Origin: Geobacteraceae bacterium
Lineage (GTDB): Bacteria > Desulfobacterota > Desulfuromonadia > Geobacterales > DSM-12255
Length of the DNA: 61,966 nucleotides
Direction of reading: 5' to 3'
Assembly: GCA_013377075.1 (NCBI GenBank)
Contig: JACABD010000010.1
Span: forward strand, 7,477-69,442
Shown here: in pieces, positions 54,376-61,966 of the stretch
Layout of the letters: every line of letters starts with the position of its first letter
How positions within the stretch are numbered: position 1 is the first letter of the stretch
Program-made: the position numbers and the translations under genes
The notes under the pieces: generated by a model
The model's input: the letters and a program-made list of their open reading frames with translations, nothing else
Databases searched by the model: none
What the model was told of the DNA's origin: nothing

Positions 54376-54810
54376 TTGAAAAACCAGTCATTCAATCCTG
54401 AAGGTGAACTGTTGCTACGCACCTCGCCTATGCCAGCAGACACCAATGCCAACGGCGATATCTTCGGCGGCTGGATCATGTCCCAGATGGATATTGCTGC
54501 CGGCATGATGGCAGTAGAAATTACCGGAGGCCGTGCGGTAACCATTGCAGTCGACGCAATGAAATTCATCAAGCCGGTGCAGGTTGGTGATATCGTCTGC
54601 TGCTACGGGAAGCTGAAGAAGATCGGCAACAGCTCGGTTGCCATCAGGGTTGAAGTCTGGGTCAAGCCGGGATTGGGACAGCTGATTCTCGACAGGGAGA
54701 ACCAGTTTTCTCTGGTTACCGAGGGGTCATACACCTATGTTGCCATAGACAGGGAAGGGCGGAAACGGACGTTTCCAAAACCGGTGACAGTCGCTCCGCA
54801 GGCAGATTAA
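54376..54810 (+). CDS. acyl-CoA thioesterase, YciA type
   Basis: A 144-aa hotdog-fold thioesterase that hydrolyses acyl-CoA. The catalytic region PADTNANGDIFGGWIMSQMD contains the Asn-x-x-Gly-D motif of YciA/BACH proteins. FIKPVQVGDIVCCYG is the second hotdog block. The start is TTG at 54376 with AGGAG 7 nt upstream. No fatty-acid operon is adjacent. Confidence 0.92.
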   Translation: MKNQSFNPEGELLLRTSPMPADTNANGDIFGGWIMSQMDIAAGMMAVEITGGRAVTIAVDAMKFIKPVQVGDIVCCYGKLKKIGNSSVAIRVEVWVKPGLGQLILDRENQFSLVTEGSYTYVAIDREGRKRTFPKPVTVAPQAD

Positions 54811-54849
54811 CCTGAAACCAATTCGGATAACTCGCCGCAAAAACCGCTG

Positions 54850-55470
54850 TCAGGCAGACTGATCCGTAACATCTTCTGCCAGTTCCTCAAGAGTCAACAC
54901 CGACAGATCGGCCAGCTCGGGCCAGCGGAAGGAGCCGCTCTGATCCACATGGATGGTGGCGGTACCTGCAGCGCGGCCAACCTGCAGGTCGAAGAGATAA
55001 TCACCCACCATCACCGCCTCATGCGGGGCGCTTCCCCACACATCAAGCAGCATTTCAATCCCCTCAGGGTGGGGTTTTGGCACAGCCTCATCCCGGCCGA
55101 GGATCGTTCCGGGGCTAAAGTAACTGCCGAGGCCAATCATTCCCAGAGTATGCAGGGCGATTTCGCGGGTATTACGGGTGAGAATGCCGACCTTTGCGCC
55201 GCGCCGTTGCAGCCGCTCAAGCAGCTCTATTGCGCCAGGCGAGGCAGAGGTTTTAGCTGCAAGATCGTATTCGATCTCCATCAAACGGGCATGTTTTGCC
55301 GCAGCCTCAGCCGCAGAGAGCGAAGCAATGAAGCGGAGAATGTCAACATCGGCCCCTGTCATGCCAAGAGCTACGCGAATGGCAGGAAAATCGTGGACCG
55401 GCACGGTTAAAGTGCCATCCAGGTCGAAAATCCAGCAAGGGCGGGCAAGTATTTGATGCCTGTTTTTCAC
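54850..55470 (-). CDS. HAD-superfamily hydrolase, phosphoglycolate phosphatase-like
   Basis: A 206-aa HAD phosphatase. Motif I is FDLDGTLT (nucleophile Asp), motif II LTRNTRE, motif III the Lys of VPKPHPEG and motif IV VMVGDYLFDLQVGRAAG. The cap is of the small helical type. The substrate is not determined. It sits 10 bp downstream of the decarboxylase gene and may be co-transcribed. Confidence 0.92.
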   Translation of the reverse strand: MKNRHQILARPCWIFDLDGTLTVPVHDFPAIRVALGMTGADVDILRFIASLSAAEAAAKHARLMEIEYDLAAKTSASPGAIELLERLQRRGAKVGILTRNTREIALHTLGMIGLGSYFSPGTILGRDEAVPKPHPEGIEMLLDVWGSAPHEAVMVGDYLFDLQVGRAAGTATIHVDQSGSFRWPELADLSVLTLEELAEDVTDQSA

Positions 55471-55479
55471 ATTTCATCC

Positions 55480-57114
55480 TTACAGTTGTTCAGCATAAAT
55501 CTGCCCAAGAAGAGCCTGAATTTCCGGATGCTGCACAAGTTCGCACTGTTCCACCAAAATTTCCTCAAGGATATCGTCGGTTGTAAGCGGGTTGGCAAGA
55601 ACAACGCGCAGGACAGTTAGCTCTCCGTCATAAAGGGCTGTGCGGAGGCGGGTACGGGAGACAAAGGTCTTGCCCGCTTCGCGCTGATTCTTCTGCAGCA
55701 GCTGGCAGATCTGGTCGAGGAGGCCATTGATCTCCAGCCGCTGCTCAGGGGTTGCCGACTGTAGTGCCTCCTGAACCTTCCCCGGGCAGTAGCGGTAGGT
55801 GAGAATGTTCAGCTCAGGCTCGCTGGTCAGTTGGAAATCGGGATGTTGATTAATCAGCCTGGCAAAGGTGCGGGCTCGCTCTATTCCCATATCGACAAGC
55901 AGTTCATACCCTTTGCGGCCGATGATGGAAAATCCGGCATGGACCAGCATGGCCATCCCCGGACGGGATCCTTCCAGAGTGTGGCTGCCAAGATCCTTGG
56001 AGCCGTGACGGAGAATGTAGTTTGCATGGTGCTCAATGGCGGAGAGTGCTGTCGGGTCCTTGAAGACCACCATCCCCGCCCCCATCGGTACGTAGAGCTG
56101 CTTGTGGGCATCGATGGTGACCGAATCGGCCCGTTCAATCCCTTTCAGCAGGTGGCGGTTGCTGTCGGAAAAGAGGGTCGGGCCACCCCAGGCAGCATCC
56201 ACATGGAAGTGACAGCCAATTTCCTGAGCGTAATCGGCCAGTCTTTCCAACGGATCGACATTGCCTGTTTCGGTGGTACCGGCAATCCCCACCAGGGCCA
56301 GAGGCAGGATGTTGCGCTCTTCAAGCTGACGAACCGCTTCACGCAGCGCTTCCATGTCGATGCGGTTTTTGGTATCGGTCGGCACCTTCACCAGATTATC
56401 GCGGCCTATGCCGAGCAGGTCGGTGGCCTTGCCAAAGGAGTAGTGGCCACGTTCGGAGACAATAACAGCGATACCTTCAACGCCGCGATGCCTGAGGGCT
56501 GCTCCCAGACCCTCCTGTGAGATACCGCGAAAATTGCCATCCGGGGCGAAGAGGCGGTTACGTGCCACCCAGAGGGCAGTGACATTGGCGATGGTGCCAC
56601 CGGAGCAGAATGCTCCGAGGGCAAACTGGCTGTTATGAATCCATTCGGGATAGAAATCTTCCTGCTTGCGGTAGACAAGGTGGTGGAGCATGGCCAGAAC
56701 CTGACGCTCCATGGGAGTAAATGCCTTGGAGGTCTCCACCTTGACAAGATTCTGATTGAGGGCAGTCATCAGTCGCGCCAGAGGCAGCATAAAGTAGGGG
56801 AGCGCCGAGGTCATGTGGCCGATGAAGCCGGGTGCAGCGGTGTGCACCGACTGGGCTACCAGATGCTCCTTGACGAACTCGGCGTAGTCGGAAACATAGG
56901 TCGGTTCCTCGGGAATTGCAGGGGAGCCGAAATGGGACTCGATCTCTTCCATGCTCCGTTCCACAGCGACAATGTGGGTCTGGAGAAAGCCGGCAACATC
57001 GGCGGCAATGGCCTGATCGACGGCACCAAGGGTTGAATCGGGGGCTTCCGGCACGGTAAATATCCGGTAGAGGTTTTCCAGATTTGCACAAGCGGCTTCG
57101 CGACTTTTCGGCAT
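55480..57114 (-). CDS. PLP-dependent group II decarboxylase, PanP-like aspartate 1-decarboxylase
   Basis: A 544-aa fold-type I decarboxylase. The PLP lysine is in VTIDAHKQLYVPMGAG. FCSGGTIANVTALWVARN and HVDAAWGGPTLFSDSN are glutamate-decarboxylase-family blocks. Length and the segments IESHFGSPAIPEEPTYVSDY and GFIGHMTSALPYFMLPLARL resemble the TIGR03799 group (PanP), which can make beta-alanine from aspartate when PanD is absent. Whether this genome also has panD cannot be told here. Its own promoter region lies in the 86-bp gap at 57115-57200. Confidence 0.85.
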   Translation of the reverse strand: MPKSREAACANLENLYRIFTVPEAPDSTLGAVDQAIAADVAGFLQTHIVAVERSMEEIESHFGSPAIPEEPTYVSDYAEFVKEHLVAQSVHTAAPGFIGHMTSALPYFMLPLARLMTALNQNLVKVETSKAFTPMERQVLAMLHHLVYRKQEDFYPEWIHNSQFALGAFCSGGTIANVTALWVARNRLFAPDGNFRGISQEGLGAALRHRGVEGIAVIVSERGHYSFGKATDLLGIGRDNLVKVPTDTKNRIDMEALREAVRQLEERNILPLALVGIAGTTETGNVDPLERLADYAQEIGCHFHVDAAWGGPTLFSDSNRHLLKGIERADSVTIDAHKQLYVPMGAGMVVFKDPTALSAIEHHANYILRHGSKDLGSHTLEGSRPGMAMLVHAGFSIIGRKGYELLVDMGIERARTFARLINQHPDFQLTSEPELNILTYRYCPGKVQEALQSATPEQRLEINGLLDQICQLLQKNQREAGKTFVSRTRLRTALYDGELTVLRVVLANPLTTDDILEEILVEQCELVQHPEIQALLGQIYAEQL

Positions 57115-57200
57115 TACTGTCTCACCTTGTGAATTCTCAAATGATAGTTCTTTTTACACAATTAAAGAGATAATGCCATAAAATTTCGTAAAATAGTGAT

Positions 57201-57734
57201 TCAGATAATTTTCCTGATGGCGGTTTCCAGTGTTTCATCACCGATGGTCAGGTAGCAGACCCCTTCGGTCAGGGTGAGCGACCAAACGATGGCTCGCTCC
57301 ATCAGAGCCGCAGCCCTGCTGATGAAAGCATGATCAATGGCAATGACGGTGAGATTGGTCACCTTTGTCAGTTTGGGTATGGCCTGCTGCTCCCATGAGG
57401 TCATCGTCCTGCCACTTGCCAGTAGTGCAACCCGCTGCGCGTGGCGGCTCGCCTTGATGATCCGCTCTGCATCGGGGAGGCCGACCTCTACCCAGAAACT
57501 GACCCGGCCATCACCACTTTTAACCCAGAGATCAGGCTCATCGGCAGCGCTGATCCCTTTGGTGAACGACAGCTCTTCATCGTAAAAGATGGCAAACGCC
57601 AAAAGCCGTGCCACCAGCCGCTCTCCGGTTTCGGAAGGATGCTGGGCCACTGTTGCCGAAAGTGTCTCGTAAATTCCCCGATCGACATCGGTGAGCTGAA
57701 TTGTTGCCTTATAAATCGTTGCCGGCAATGCCAT
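57201..57734 (-). CDS. yaeQ: YaeQ family protein
   Basis: A 177-aa YaeQ homolog, a PD-(D/E)XK-like fold protein once proposed to affect RfaH-dependent transcription. The start MALPATIYKATIQLTDVDRG, the ARLLAFAIFYDEELSFTKGI block and DLWVKSGDGRVSFWVEVGLP carry the family motif and the putative nuclease-like acidic residues. No biochemical role is assigned. It is 21 bp downstream of the DUF188 gene. Confidence 0.92.
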   Translation of the reverse strand: MALPATIYKATIQLTDVDRGIYETLSATVAQHPSETGERLVARLLAFAIFYDEELSFTKGISAADEPDLWVKSGDGRVSFWVEVGLPDAERIIKASRHAQRVALLASGRTMTSWEQQAIPKLTKVTNLTVIAIDHAFISRAAALMERAIVWSLTLTEGVCYLTIGDETLETAIRKII

Positions 57735-57755
57735 ATCAAATACCGCCTTTGCCCG

Positions 57756-58220
57756 TCATAGGGGTCTTTCTCCCCGCACCAGTCGCGTCAGCAGGCGGTC
57801 AAGGGCCGAAGCAAACCGCTGGCGGTCGGTCAGGCTGAACGGAGAGGGCCCCCCCTGGACAACGCCGTCGGCGCGAAGTTCTGTCATCAGATCCCGTATC
57901 GACAAGCGGTCACCGATATTCTCCTCGTTATAAATCTCACCCCTGGGGTCGAGAGCGATGCCGCCACAGGTAACGATCCTGGCGGCCAGCGGGATATCTG
58001 CCGTCACCACCAGATCGGTCGGCGCAGCATGCTCTGCAATGTAATCATCGGCGATGTCTAAACCGTCAGCAACCTCGATGATCTCCACCAGCGGGCCGGA
58101 GTGCTTTGCCAGACTCTTGTTGGCCACCAGACAGACCGGAATCTGTAGCCGCTGCGAGGCGCGAAAGATGATCTCCTTCACCACCCGCGGGCAGGCATCG
58201 GCATCGATCCATATCTTCAT
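57756..58220 (-). CDS. DUF188 (YaiI/YqxD) family protein
   Basis: A 154-aa protein with the DUF188 signatures [34 protein letters not shown] and [13 protein letters not shown]. This is a PIN-domain-like fold with conserved Asp residues, possibly a nuclease; its function is unproven. It sits between the membrane protein gene and yaeQ on the same strand. Confidence 0.93.
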   Translation of the reverse strand: MKIWIDADACPRVVKEIIFRASQRLQIPVCLVANKSLAKHSGPLVEIIEVADGLDIADDYIAEHAAPTDLVVTADIPLAARIVTCGGIALDPRGEIYNEENIGDRLSIRDLMTELRADGVVQGGPSPFSLTDRQRFASALDRLLTRLVRGERPL

Positions 58221-58253
58221 TTTAGGGGGAAACGTTGAAATATAAGCCTCTCT

Positions 58254-58853
58254 TCATGGCGTACTCTGGGGTTCCAGTCTTTTTGAGCGGAGCCGACGTA
58301 TAATCATCGGTAGAATGAACATCAGCCCAAGGACGATAAGCATTGTTGTGTTCGGGTTTTGAATATACGCATTGAGTTGCAGGGTCGTCAGCGCAATGAC
58401 GCCAAAATAGAGCATGTCGCCGGTAATGGCGATTGCCCAGCCGGTTATGAAGCCATGCCCTGCGGCAAGTGCCGATGCACGGCCTGTCATGGGATCAACA
58501 CCAAAGGCGATCATGATGAGCGCCAAAGGGCCGGCTCCGGTCGCGCCGAAATGTGCTGCGCTACGGACTGTGGCAGCTTTCATCATGGCTGCAAGCCGCG
58601 TTAGGAATGAGACCTTGCCGCACAATAGCGCAAGCAGGCGCAGAACCGGTTCAAAGGCGATTGCCAGGACGATATCAGAAAACAGGTAGAGCAGCGAGGT
58701 GACGAGCCAGGGGATTCCCTCAGTCTTGGCGAGAAGAACCCCGGCAGGTATGCCACCGCCGACCGGCAGCAGAAAGAGTTTCAACACGGAGAGCAGAGGC
58801 GATAAAGACGGCAGCAGATCGTGAAAGTATGTGGAGAGCGATATTTCGGTCAT
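58254..58853 (-). CDS. small polytopic membrane protein, possible exporter family
   Basis: A 199-aa membrane protein with five hydrophobic segments. The GGGIPAGVLLAKTEGIPW and GATGAGPLALIMIAFGVDPM blocks resemble the small multi-drug export (PF06695-like) family, but I cannot confirm this. No substrate is implied. A 92-bp gap separates it from the YgjP-like gene. Confidence 0.7.
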   Translation of the reverse strand: MTEISLSTYFHDLLPSLSPLLSVLKLFLLPVGGGIPAGVLLAKTEGIPWLVTSLLYLFSDIVLAIAFEPVLRLLALLCGKVSFLTRLAAMMKAATVRSAAHFGATGAGPLALIMIAFGVDPMTGRASALAAGHGFITGWAIAITGDMLYFGVIALTTLQLNAYIQNPNTTMLIVLGLMFILPMIIRRLRSKRLEPQSTP

Positions 58854-58946
58854 AAATAAGTATTTCCATCATGCCACATGCCTGGCATCGGCGGCAATGG
58901 CAAACAGCCCCCTATTTAGTTAAGAGCAGTGGAATTATTTGGGAAG

Positions 58947-59456
58947 TCAGGTCAGATAGGGTGATCCAGCCATCTCTGAGTGGGTGAGGAACAGCCGTGT
59001 ATCAAACTCAAGCTGGTGGTAGGCGGGCTCCATGTATTCGCAGAGCTGGTAAAAAGCCTTGTTGTGCTCCTTTTCTTTCAGGTGGGCCAACTCATGAACG
59101 ACGATCATTTTCAAAAATTCCAGAGGGGCGTCCCTAAAGACAGAGGCGATACGGATTTCGTTCTTTGCTTTCAGCTTGCCACCCTGTACCCGTGAGACAA
59201 AGGTGTGGGTTCCCAGGGCATTATTGATTACATGGATCTTGCCATCATAGGCAACCCGGCTAATCGGCTGGCTGGAGCGGAGAAACTCGTTCTTGATTGT
59301 AACGGTGAAGTCATAGAGAGCCTTGTCTGTCCTGACATCATGGGTCTGGGGATATCGTTTCAAGAGGAAGCTTTCCAGACGGTTCTCCGTTATCAGTTCC
59401 ATCACCTGAGCCGTCAGCTGCTGTGAATAACCTGCCAAATATCTCAAATTGTGCAT
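58947..59456 (-). CDS. YgjP-like M48-clan metallopeptidase domain protein
   Basis: A 169-aa zinc-metalloprotease-type protein. The motif VVHELAHLKEKEHNKAFYQL contains HExxH plus the downstream His, as in the YgjP (DUF45) family. The N-terminal region is helical and beta-rich without known motifs. The ATG at 59456 has AGGA upstream. The in-frame ATG at 59477 lacks a ribosome binding site. Substrate unknown. Confidence 0.85.
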   Translation of the reverse strand: MHNLRYLAGYSQQLTAQVMELITENRLESFLLKRYPQTHDVRTDKALYDFTVTIKNEFLRSSQPISRVAYDGKIHVINNALGTHTFVSRVQGGKLKAKNEIRIASVFRDAPLEFLKMIVVHELAHLKEKEHNKAFYQLCEYMEPAYHQLEFDTRLFLTHSEMAGSPYLT

Positions 59457-59539
59457 CTTTAGTACGTTCCTCACCATTCGTTAGCGTATCTGCTCAAATC
59501 AATTGTGGGCCCCGATTATATTAACCGCTGAAACAGCAA

Positions 59540-59557
59540 AGGCGGCTGGGGCCGCCT
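59540..59557 (-). terminator. probable terminator downstream of the lipoprotein gene
   Basis: AGGCGGC/GCCGCCT with a TGGG loop, followed on the minus strand by TTGCTGTTT. It lies 33 bp past the lipoprotein stop codon. Its stem is similar to those at 53748 and 60731. Confidence 0.5.
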
Positions 59558-59589
59558 GATGGAACAGATGCGATCCCCGCAATTCTTCG

Positions 59590-59949
59590 CTATTTTTTGA
59601 TATAAACCACTTTCCCGTTCATGGTCAGTGTTTTGCCCTCAAGCTTGAGTAAAAGCGTACTTTTTCCCGTACCCGATTCTTCAATCTTCAGCATATTGTC
59701 TTTATCCAGGGACCAGACACATTTAATCTTCTGCACCAGTTGTATTTCCATGGGAAACGGTTTATTCATCTTTTGGTAGATCTTCACATTATCTGCCGTT
59801 ATTTCACCCGTTTTGTCTTTTAACAGCTCAATAACAACGGTATCGTTTTCCCGGCTCCATTTGCCCGGAACCGATGATTCCCTACTACATCCGGCAACAA
59901 ACAGCATGCTGAAAAGCAGGCCGATTCCGATACATATCCGACTATTCAT
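59590..59949 (-). CDS. small lipoprotein of unknown function
   Basis: A 119-aa lipoprotein with the lipobox FVAGC (Cys21) after a hydrophobic signal. The mature part is beta-rich (GKWSRENDTVVIELLKDKTG, then WSLDKDNMLKIEESGTGK) and resembles small anti-parallel-sheet lipoproteins. The ATG at 59949 has GAGGG 4-5 nt upstream; an upstream in-frame extension to 60093 has no such signal. Confidence 0.72.
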   Translation of the reverse strand: MNSRICIGIGLLFSMLFVAGCSRESSVPGKWSRENDTVVIELLKDKTGEITADNVKIYQKMNKPFPMEIQLVQKIKCVWSLDKDNMLKIEESGTGKSTLLLKLEGKTLTMNGKVVYIKK

Positions 59950-60058
59950 TGTTCCCTCTCTTTTCAAAAAGTAGCTGCACGCTTCTGACGCCAAAGACGG
60001 CTTTCCAAGGCTGCAACAAATTAGCACATTATTTCTTTCTGTAATAGGTACTTGAGCA

Positions 60059-60436
60059 CTATTTATCCCACTCACCTGACTCCCAGCGCTCAATGGCCAT
60101 TCCCGCCCGGTAGCCGAGCAGCCCAGGCTCTTTGGCGATTTTTATCAGCGCTGCCAGGGCGCGCCTGCTGTCATGACGGATCGAGTAAACCGCTGCCATG
60201 CCCGCTACGACCGGATCGCTGCTCTCGGTGAGCTCCAGCAGTTTTTCTACTCCATCTGCTTCACTACAGACAAGCGCCTCATGCAGTCCGGCAAGCATCC
60301 TCCCTTGAGCCTCAGCCCTCTCAGCATCCATTGCCTCCATTGCACTGTTATGGGCTTTAGCTGCCAGTGCGAAACGCTGCAAAAGCCTTTGCAGCCTCAC
60401 TTCAGTGCTGTTTTTAGTCTGAAGAGAATCGGACAT
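60059..60436 (-). CDS. DUF2019 family protein
   Basis: A 125-aa all-helical protein with the DUF2019 pattern: FALAAKAHNSAMEAMDAERA, then LLELTESSDPVVAGMAAVYS and the C-terminal GYRAGMAIERWESGEW. HEAT-like helices suggest a binding protein. It is 3 bp after the next upstream gene, with which it is probably co-transcribed. Confidence 0.75.
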   Translation of the reverse strand: MSDSLQTKNSTEVRLQRLLQRFALAAKAHNSAMEAMDAERAEAQGRMLAGLHEALVCSEADGVEKLLELTESSDPVVAGMAAVYSIRHDSRRALAALIKIAKEPGLLGYRAGMAIERWESGEWDK

Positions 60437-60439
60437 TGA

Positions 60440-60664
60440 TCAATCCTGCCTGCATGAACCGGCAGGCAGCATCGGCTTGATGAATCTGTCAAAGGTTGCC
60501 TGCTGTTTGTCGGTAAGGAGATCAAAGTCTCCCTGGTTATCAAGAAGAAAAGTGACAACACCGATGACCGTTTTTGCCAGATAGCCGCTGCCGACAACTG
60601 CTTTTTCTATCTCAGCGCTTCGTCTGCTCAGCAGGTATTTTAGCGGTCCTTGATCTACTTTCAT
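60440..60664 (-). CDS. small hypothetical protein
   Basis: A 74-aa protein with GGAG upstream of its ATG (60664). It starts MKVDQGPLKYLLSRRSAEIE and has a conserved-looking Cys near the C-terminus (AGSCRQD). No motif recognised. It is the first gene of the pair with DUF2019. Confidence 0.65.
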   Translation of the reverse strand: MKVDQGPLKYLLSRRSAEIEKAVVGSGYLAKTVIGVVTFLLDNQGDFDLLTDKQQATFDRFIKPMLPAGSCRQD

Positions 60665-60730
60665 TGGGCGAGCTCCAGTATGGGGAAAACATTTTTTTTT
60701 GCATTATGCCCTATCGGCCAAAGAAAGGAA

Positions 60731-60750
60731 AGGCGGCCGATTGGCCGCCT
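60731..60750 (-). terminator. intrinsic terminator after the ADP-ribosylglycohydrolase gene
   Basis: AGGCGGCC/GGCCGCCT with a 4-nt loop, followed on the minus strand by TTCCTTTCTTT. It lies 30 bp past the stop codon. Confidence 0.65.
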
Positions 60751-60779
60751 GAATTATGACACATCCTGCAGAGCAGCTG

Positions 60780-61853
60780 CTAAACCTTTGCCGCCAGTGC
60801 ATTGGCCATAGCAAGCAACCGATCACGATCTGCCAGACCGTCGATGAAGCGTTGCGGAATACCGGCCAGACCCACCTGGGCACCTACCAGAGTGGCAGTC
60901 AGCATGGCACGGGCCATGTTCTGCCCACCACCGTTGATGGCGTGCAGCAGTGCCGATTCGAAATCATCATGGAAGCGGGCGGCCAGATAGTAGGCCGCCG
61001 GTAGCTGGTGGTAGATAGCGCAGGGCATGCCGTACACCAGCGACACCTTCCAGGCCGGTTCGATGCGGATATCCGGGTCAAATGCTGCCGTTGCCATGTA
61101 TGAAGGGGTTAAGAGTGCATCTGGTGAAGCGAACATACCGACCTTCGGTGGATCTGGATCACCGGGGCGGGGTGGTTGACTGTTCTCTCTGGTGATGTGA
61201 TGGAAGGGGAGTTCTCCCTTATTGACCAGCCGCATCAGTTTGCCGGAGAGGTGGCTGTTCAGGGTGTGCCCCTGAACCAGCATCCCGAGAACCGCGCCGT
61301 AAGCAACGGTCATGGAGACTACAGCCTCATCGGTCTGGGTCAGAATAGTATTGGCAGTAATCGTTTCAGCGAGACGGGTCGGCTGGCGGGCATAGCGAAC
61401 TGCCAGAGCGATGATTCGTTCAGCAGCCTCCGTATCGTCTGCATTGCCGCCGGTCTGTCCCCATGGAACCTGCTGTTGCACACGCTGACGCCAGAGCTCA
61501 CGGATCGACTGGCTGGTATAACCTCCCGGCCCTTTTACCGGTGTACCATCCAGATGGGGCATAAGTTCTTCGTCCAGACGACGGCAGAAATCGGCGTCGT
61601 CATAGTCATTACTGGCCAGAAGCGACTCCAGCAGCAGGGTGAGAATGAAACCGGCCTGAGAGGGCTGGCCGGCTTTGAGACCTTCATGGTAGCGCCCCAG
61701 TTTGGGCTCAGTGTAGTCGCTGATCCATGGGCCGAAGTCCCGGCGCAGCTCTTCCAGATCATAGTACCAGTGGGGGCCGAGTCCCATGGCATCGCCTATG
61801 AAAGCGCCCATGATGGCACCGGCTGCCCGTTCCTGTATTGTTAAAGTTGACAT
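60780..61853 (-). CDS. ADP-ribosylglycohydrolase family protein
   Basis: A 357-aa DraG/ARH-type hydrolase that removes ADP-ribose from a target. The metal sites GAFIGDAMGLGPHW (N-terminal) and GQTGGNADDTEAAERI (Asp/Thr cluster), and the later GGGQNMARAMLTATLVGA, are family features. No DraT partner, nitrogenase cluster or toxin is nearby, so the substrate is unknown. The ATG at 61853 has GAGGAG 6-7 nt upstream; the ATG-like frame seven codons earlier is not supported. Confidence 0.88.
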   Translation of the reverse strand: MSTLTIQERAAGAIMGAFIGDAMGLGPHWYYDLEELRRDFGPWISDYTEPKLGRYHEGLKAGQPSQAGFILTLLLESLLASNDYDDADFCRRLDEELMPHLDGTPVKGPGGYTSQSIRELWRQRVQQQVPWGQTGGNADDTEAAERIIALAVRYARQPTRLAETITANTILTQTDEAVVSMTVAYGAVLGMLVQGHTLNSHLSGKLMRLVNKGELPFHHITRENSQPPRPGDPDPPKVGMFASPDALLTPSYMATAAFDPDIRIEPAWKVSLVYGMPCAIYHQLPAAYYLAARFHDDFESALLHAINGGGQNMARAMLTATLVGAQVGLAGIPQRFIDGLADRDRLLAMANALAAKV

Positions 61854-61865
61854 AATAGTCTCCTC

Positions 61866-61889
61866 AGACGGCAACAGGGCAATTGCCGT
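61866..61889. other. hairpin between the last two minus-strand genes
   Basis: GACGGCAA/TTGCCGTC is a perfect 8-bp stem with an 8-nt loop, just after the partial gene's stop codon. There is no T-run, so it may modulate mRNA stability rather than terminate. Confidence 0.35.
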
Positions 61890-61966
61890 CAGTTAGCTGC
61901 ACGCTGCGCCACGAGAAATAGCTCGATATCGATACGGTCGTGAACCAGATGCATCCCGAGCTTTTC
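61889..61966 (-). CDS. C-terminal end of an unidentified gene, cut by window
   Basis: The last 25 codons and stop of a minus-strand gene entering from the right edge: EKLGMHLVHDRIDIEL then FLVAQRAAN and TGA at 61889. Codon use is ordinary. It is too short to assign a family. It is 35 bp upstream of the ADP-ribosylglycohydrolase start and may form an operon with it. Confidence 0.6.
   Translation of the reverse strand, partial: EKLGMHLVHDRIDIELFLVAQRAAN

Noticed and set aside
1-61966. CRISPR array, insertion sequence, prophage or integron
   Set aside because: No regularly spaced repeats, transposase, integrase or phage structural genes were recognised anywhere in the window.

Overview
The window looks like a piece of a Geobacter-type chromosome (Desulfuromonadota, Geobacterales). 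That placement is inferred from gene content and order: the recA-pilT-recX-alaS run, a larC/pgpA/cinA string, dksA next to radA, HEAT-repeat and HD-GYP signalling proteins, many multi-domain histidine kinases, a SAM-I riboswitch, and palindromic intergenic elements with a GTAGC-AGC-GCTAC core. No rRNA, tRNA, CRISPR array, transposase or prophage gene is visible. It reads as core chromosome with a few small decayed or inserted pieces.

Layout. 0-3.3 kb: a partial secreted protein, a phosphohexomutase, thioredoxin and a receiver-kinase hybrid. 3.4-10.8 kb: a dense minus-strand housekeeping series (larC, pgpA, pncC-type cinA domain, recA, pilT, recX, alaS). 11-16.3 kb: a nitroreductase/radical SAM pair, a GAF histidine kinase, dksA and radA. 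16.4-20 kb: a HEAT-repeat protein translationally coupled to an HD-GYP protein that appears to share its N-terminal domain, facing another HEAT protein. 20-22.9 kb: a small membrane protein, an orphan KAS III, a methyltransferase and a doubtful small gene. 22.9-30.6 kb: a minus-strand operon in which a Cys-rich histidine kinase and a stand-alone receiver head a sugar-nucleotidyltransferase/phosphomutase fusion, a GH57 enzyme and galT.

30.7-42.1 kb is a sulfur-assimilation island on the minus strand. It holds sbp-cysT-cysW-cysA (sulfate ABC uptake), a gene of unknown function, a DASS-type permease, an Fe-S APS reductase, cysD and cysN, and then a cystathionine gamma-synthase-type enzyme behind a SAM-I riboswitch with its own terminator. 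The two sulfate-gene promoters (upstream of sbp and of the unknown gene) carry a matching 19-bp box (14/19 identical). In both cases it ends exactly 13 bp upstream of the -35, which points to one shared activator or repressor site. Two palindromic elements of about 122 bp fill the cysD-cysN and cysT-cysW gaps. Together the genes make a route from sulfate import to APS reduction to sulfite, and then methionine/cysteine interconversion. Sulfite reductase is not in the window.

42-62 kb is accessory and mixed. It includes a cupin gene behind a promoter and a roughly 270-nt leader with tandem micro-ORFs, then an autoregulated-looking tetR-acrA-acrB-tolC efflux operon with a palindromic operator. 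After these come a truncated hemerythrin pseudogene, small conserved proteins (thiamine-binding-like, DUF1653, SpoIIAA-like), an MshEN-only protein and a parvulin/SseB pair. The tail holds a thioesterase, a PanP-like decarboxylase, YaeQ, DUF188, a YgjP-like metalloprotease, a lipoprotein, DUF2019 and an ADP-ribosylglycohydrolase. The window ends inside a further minus-strand gene.
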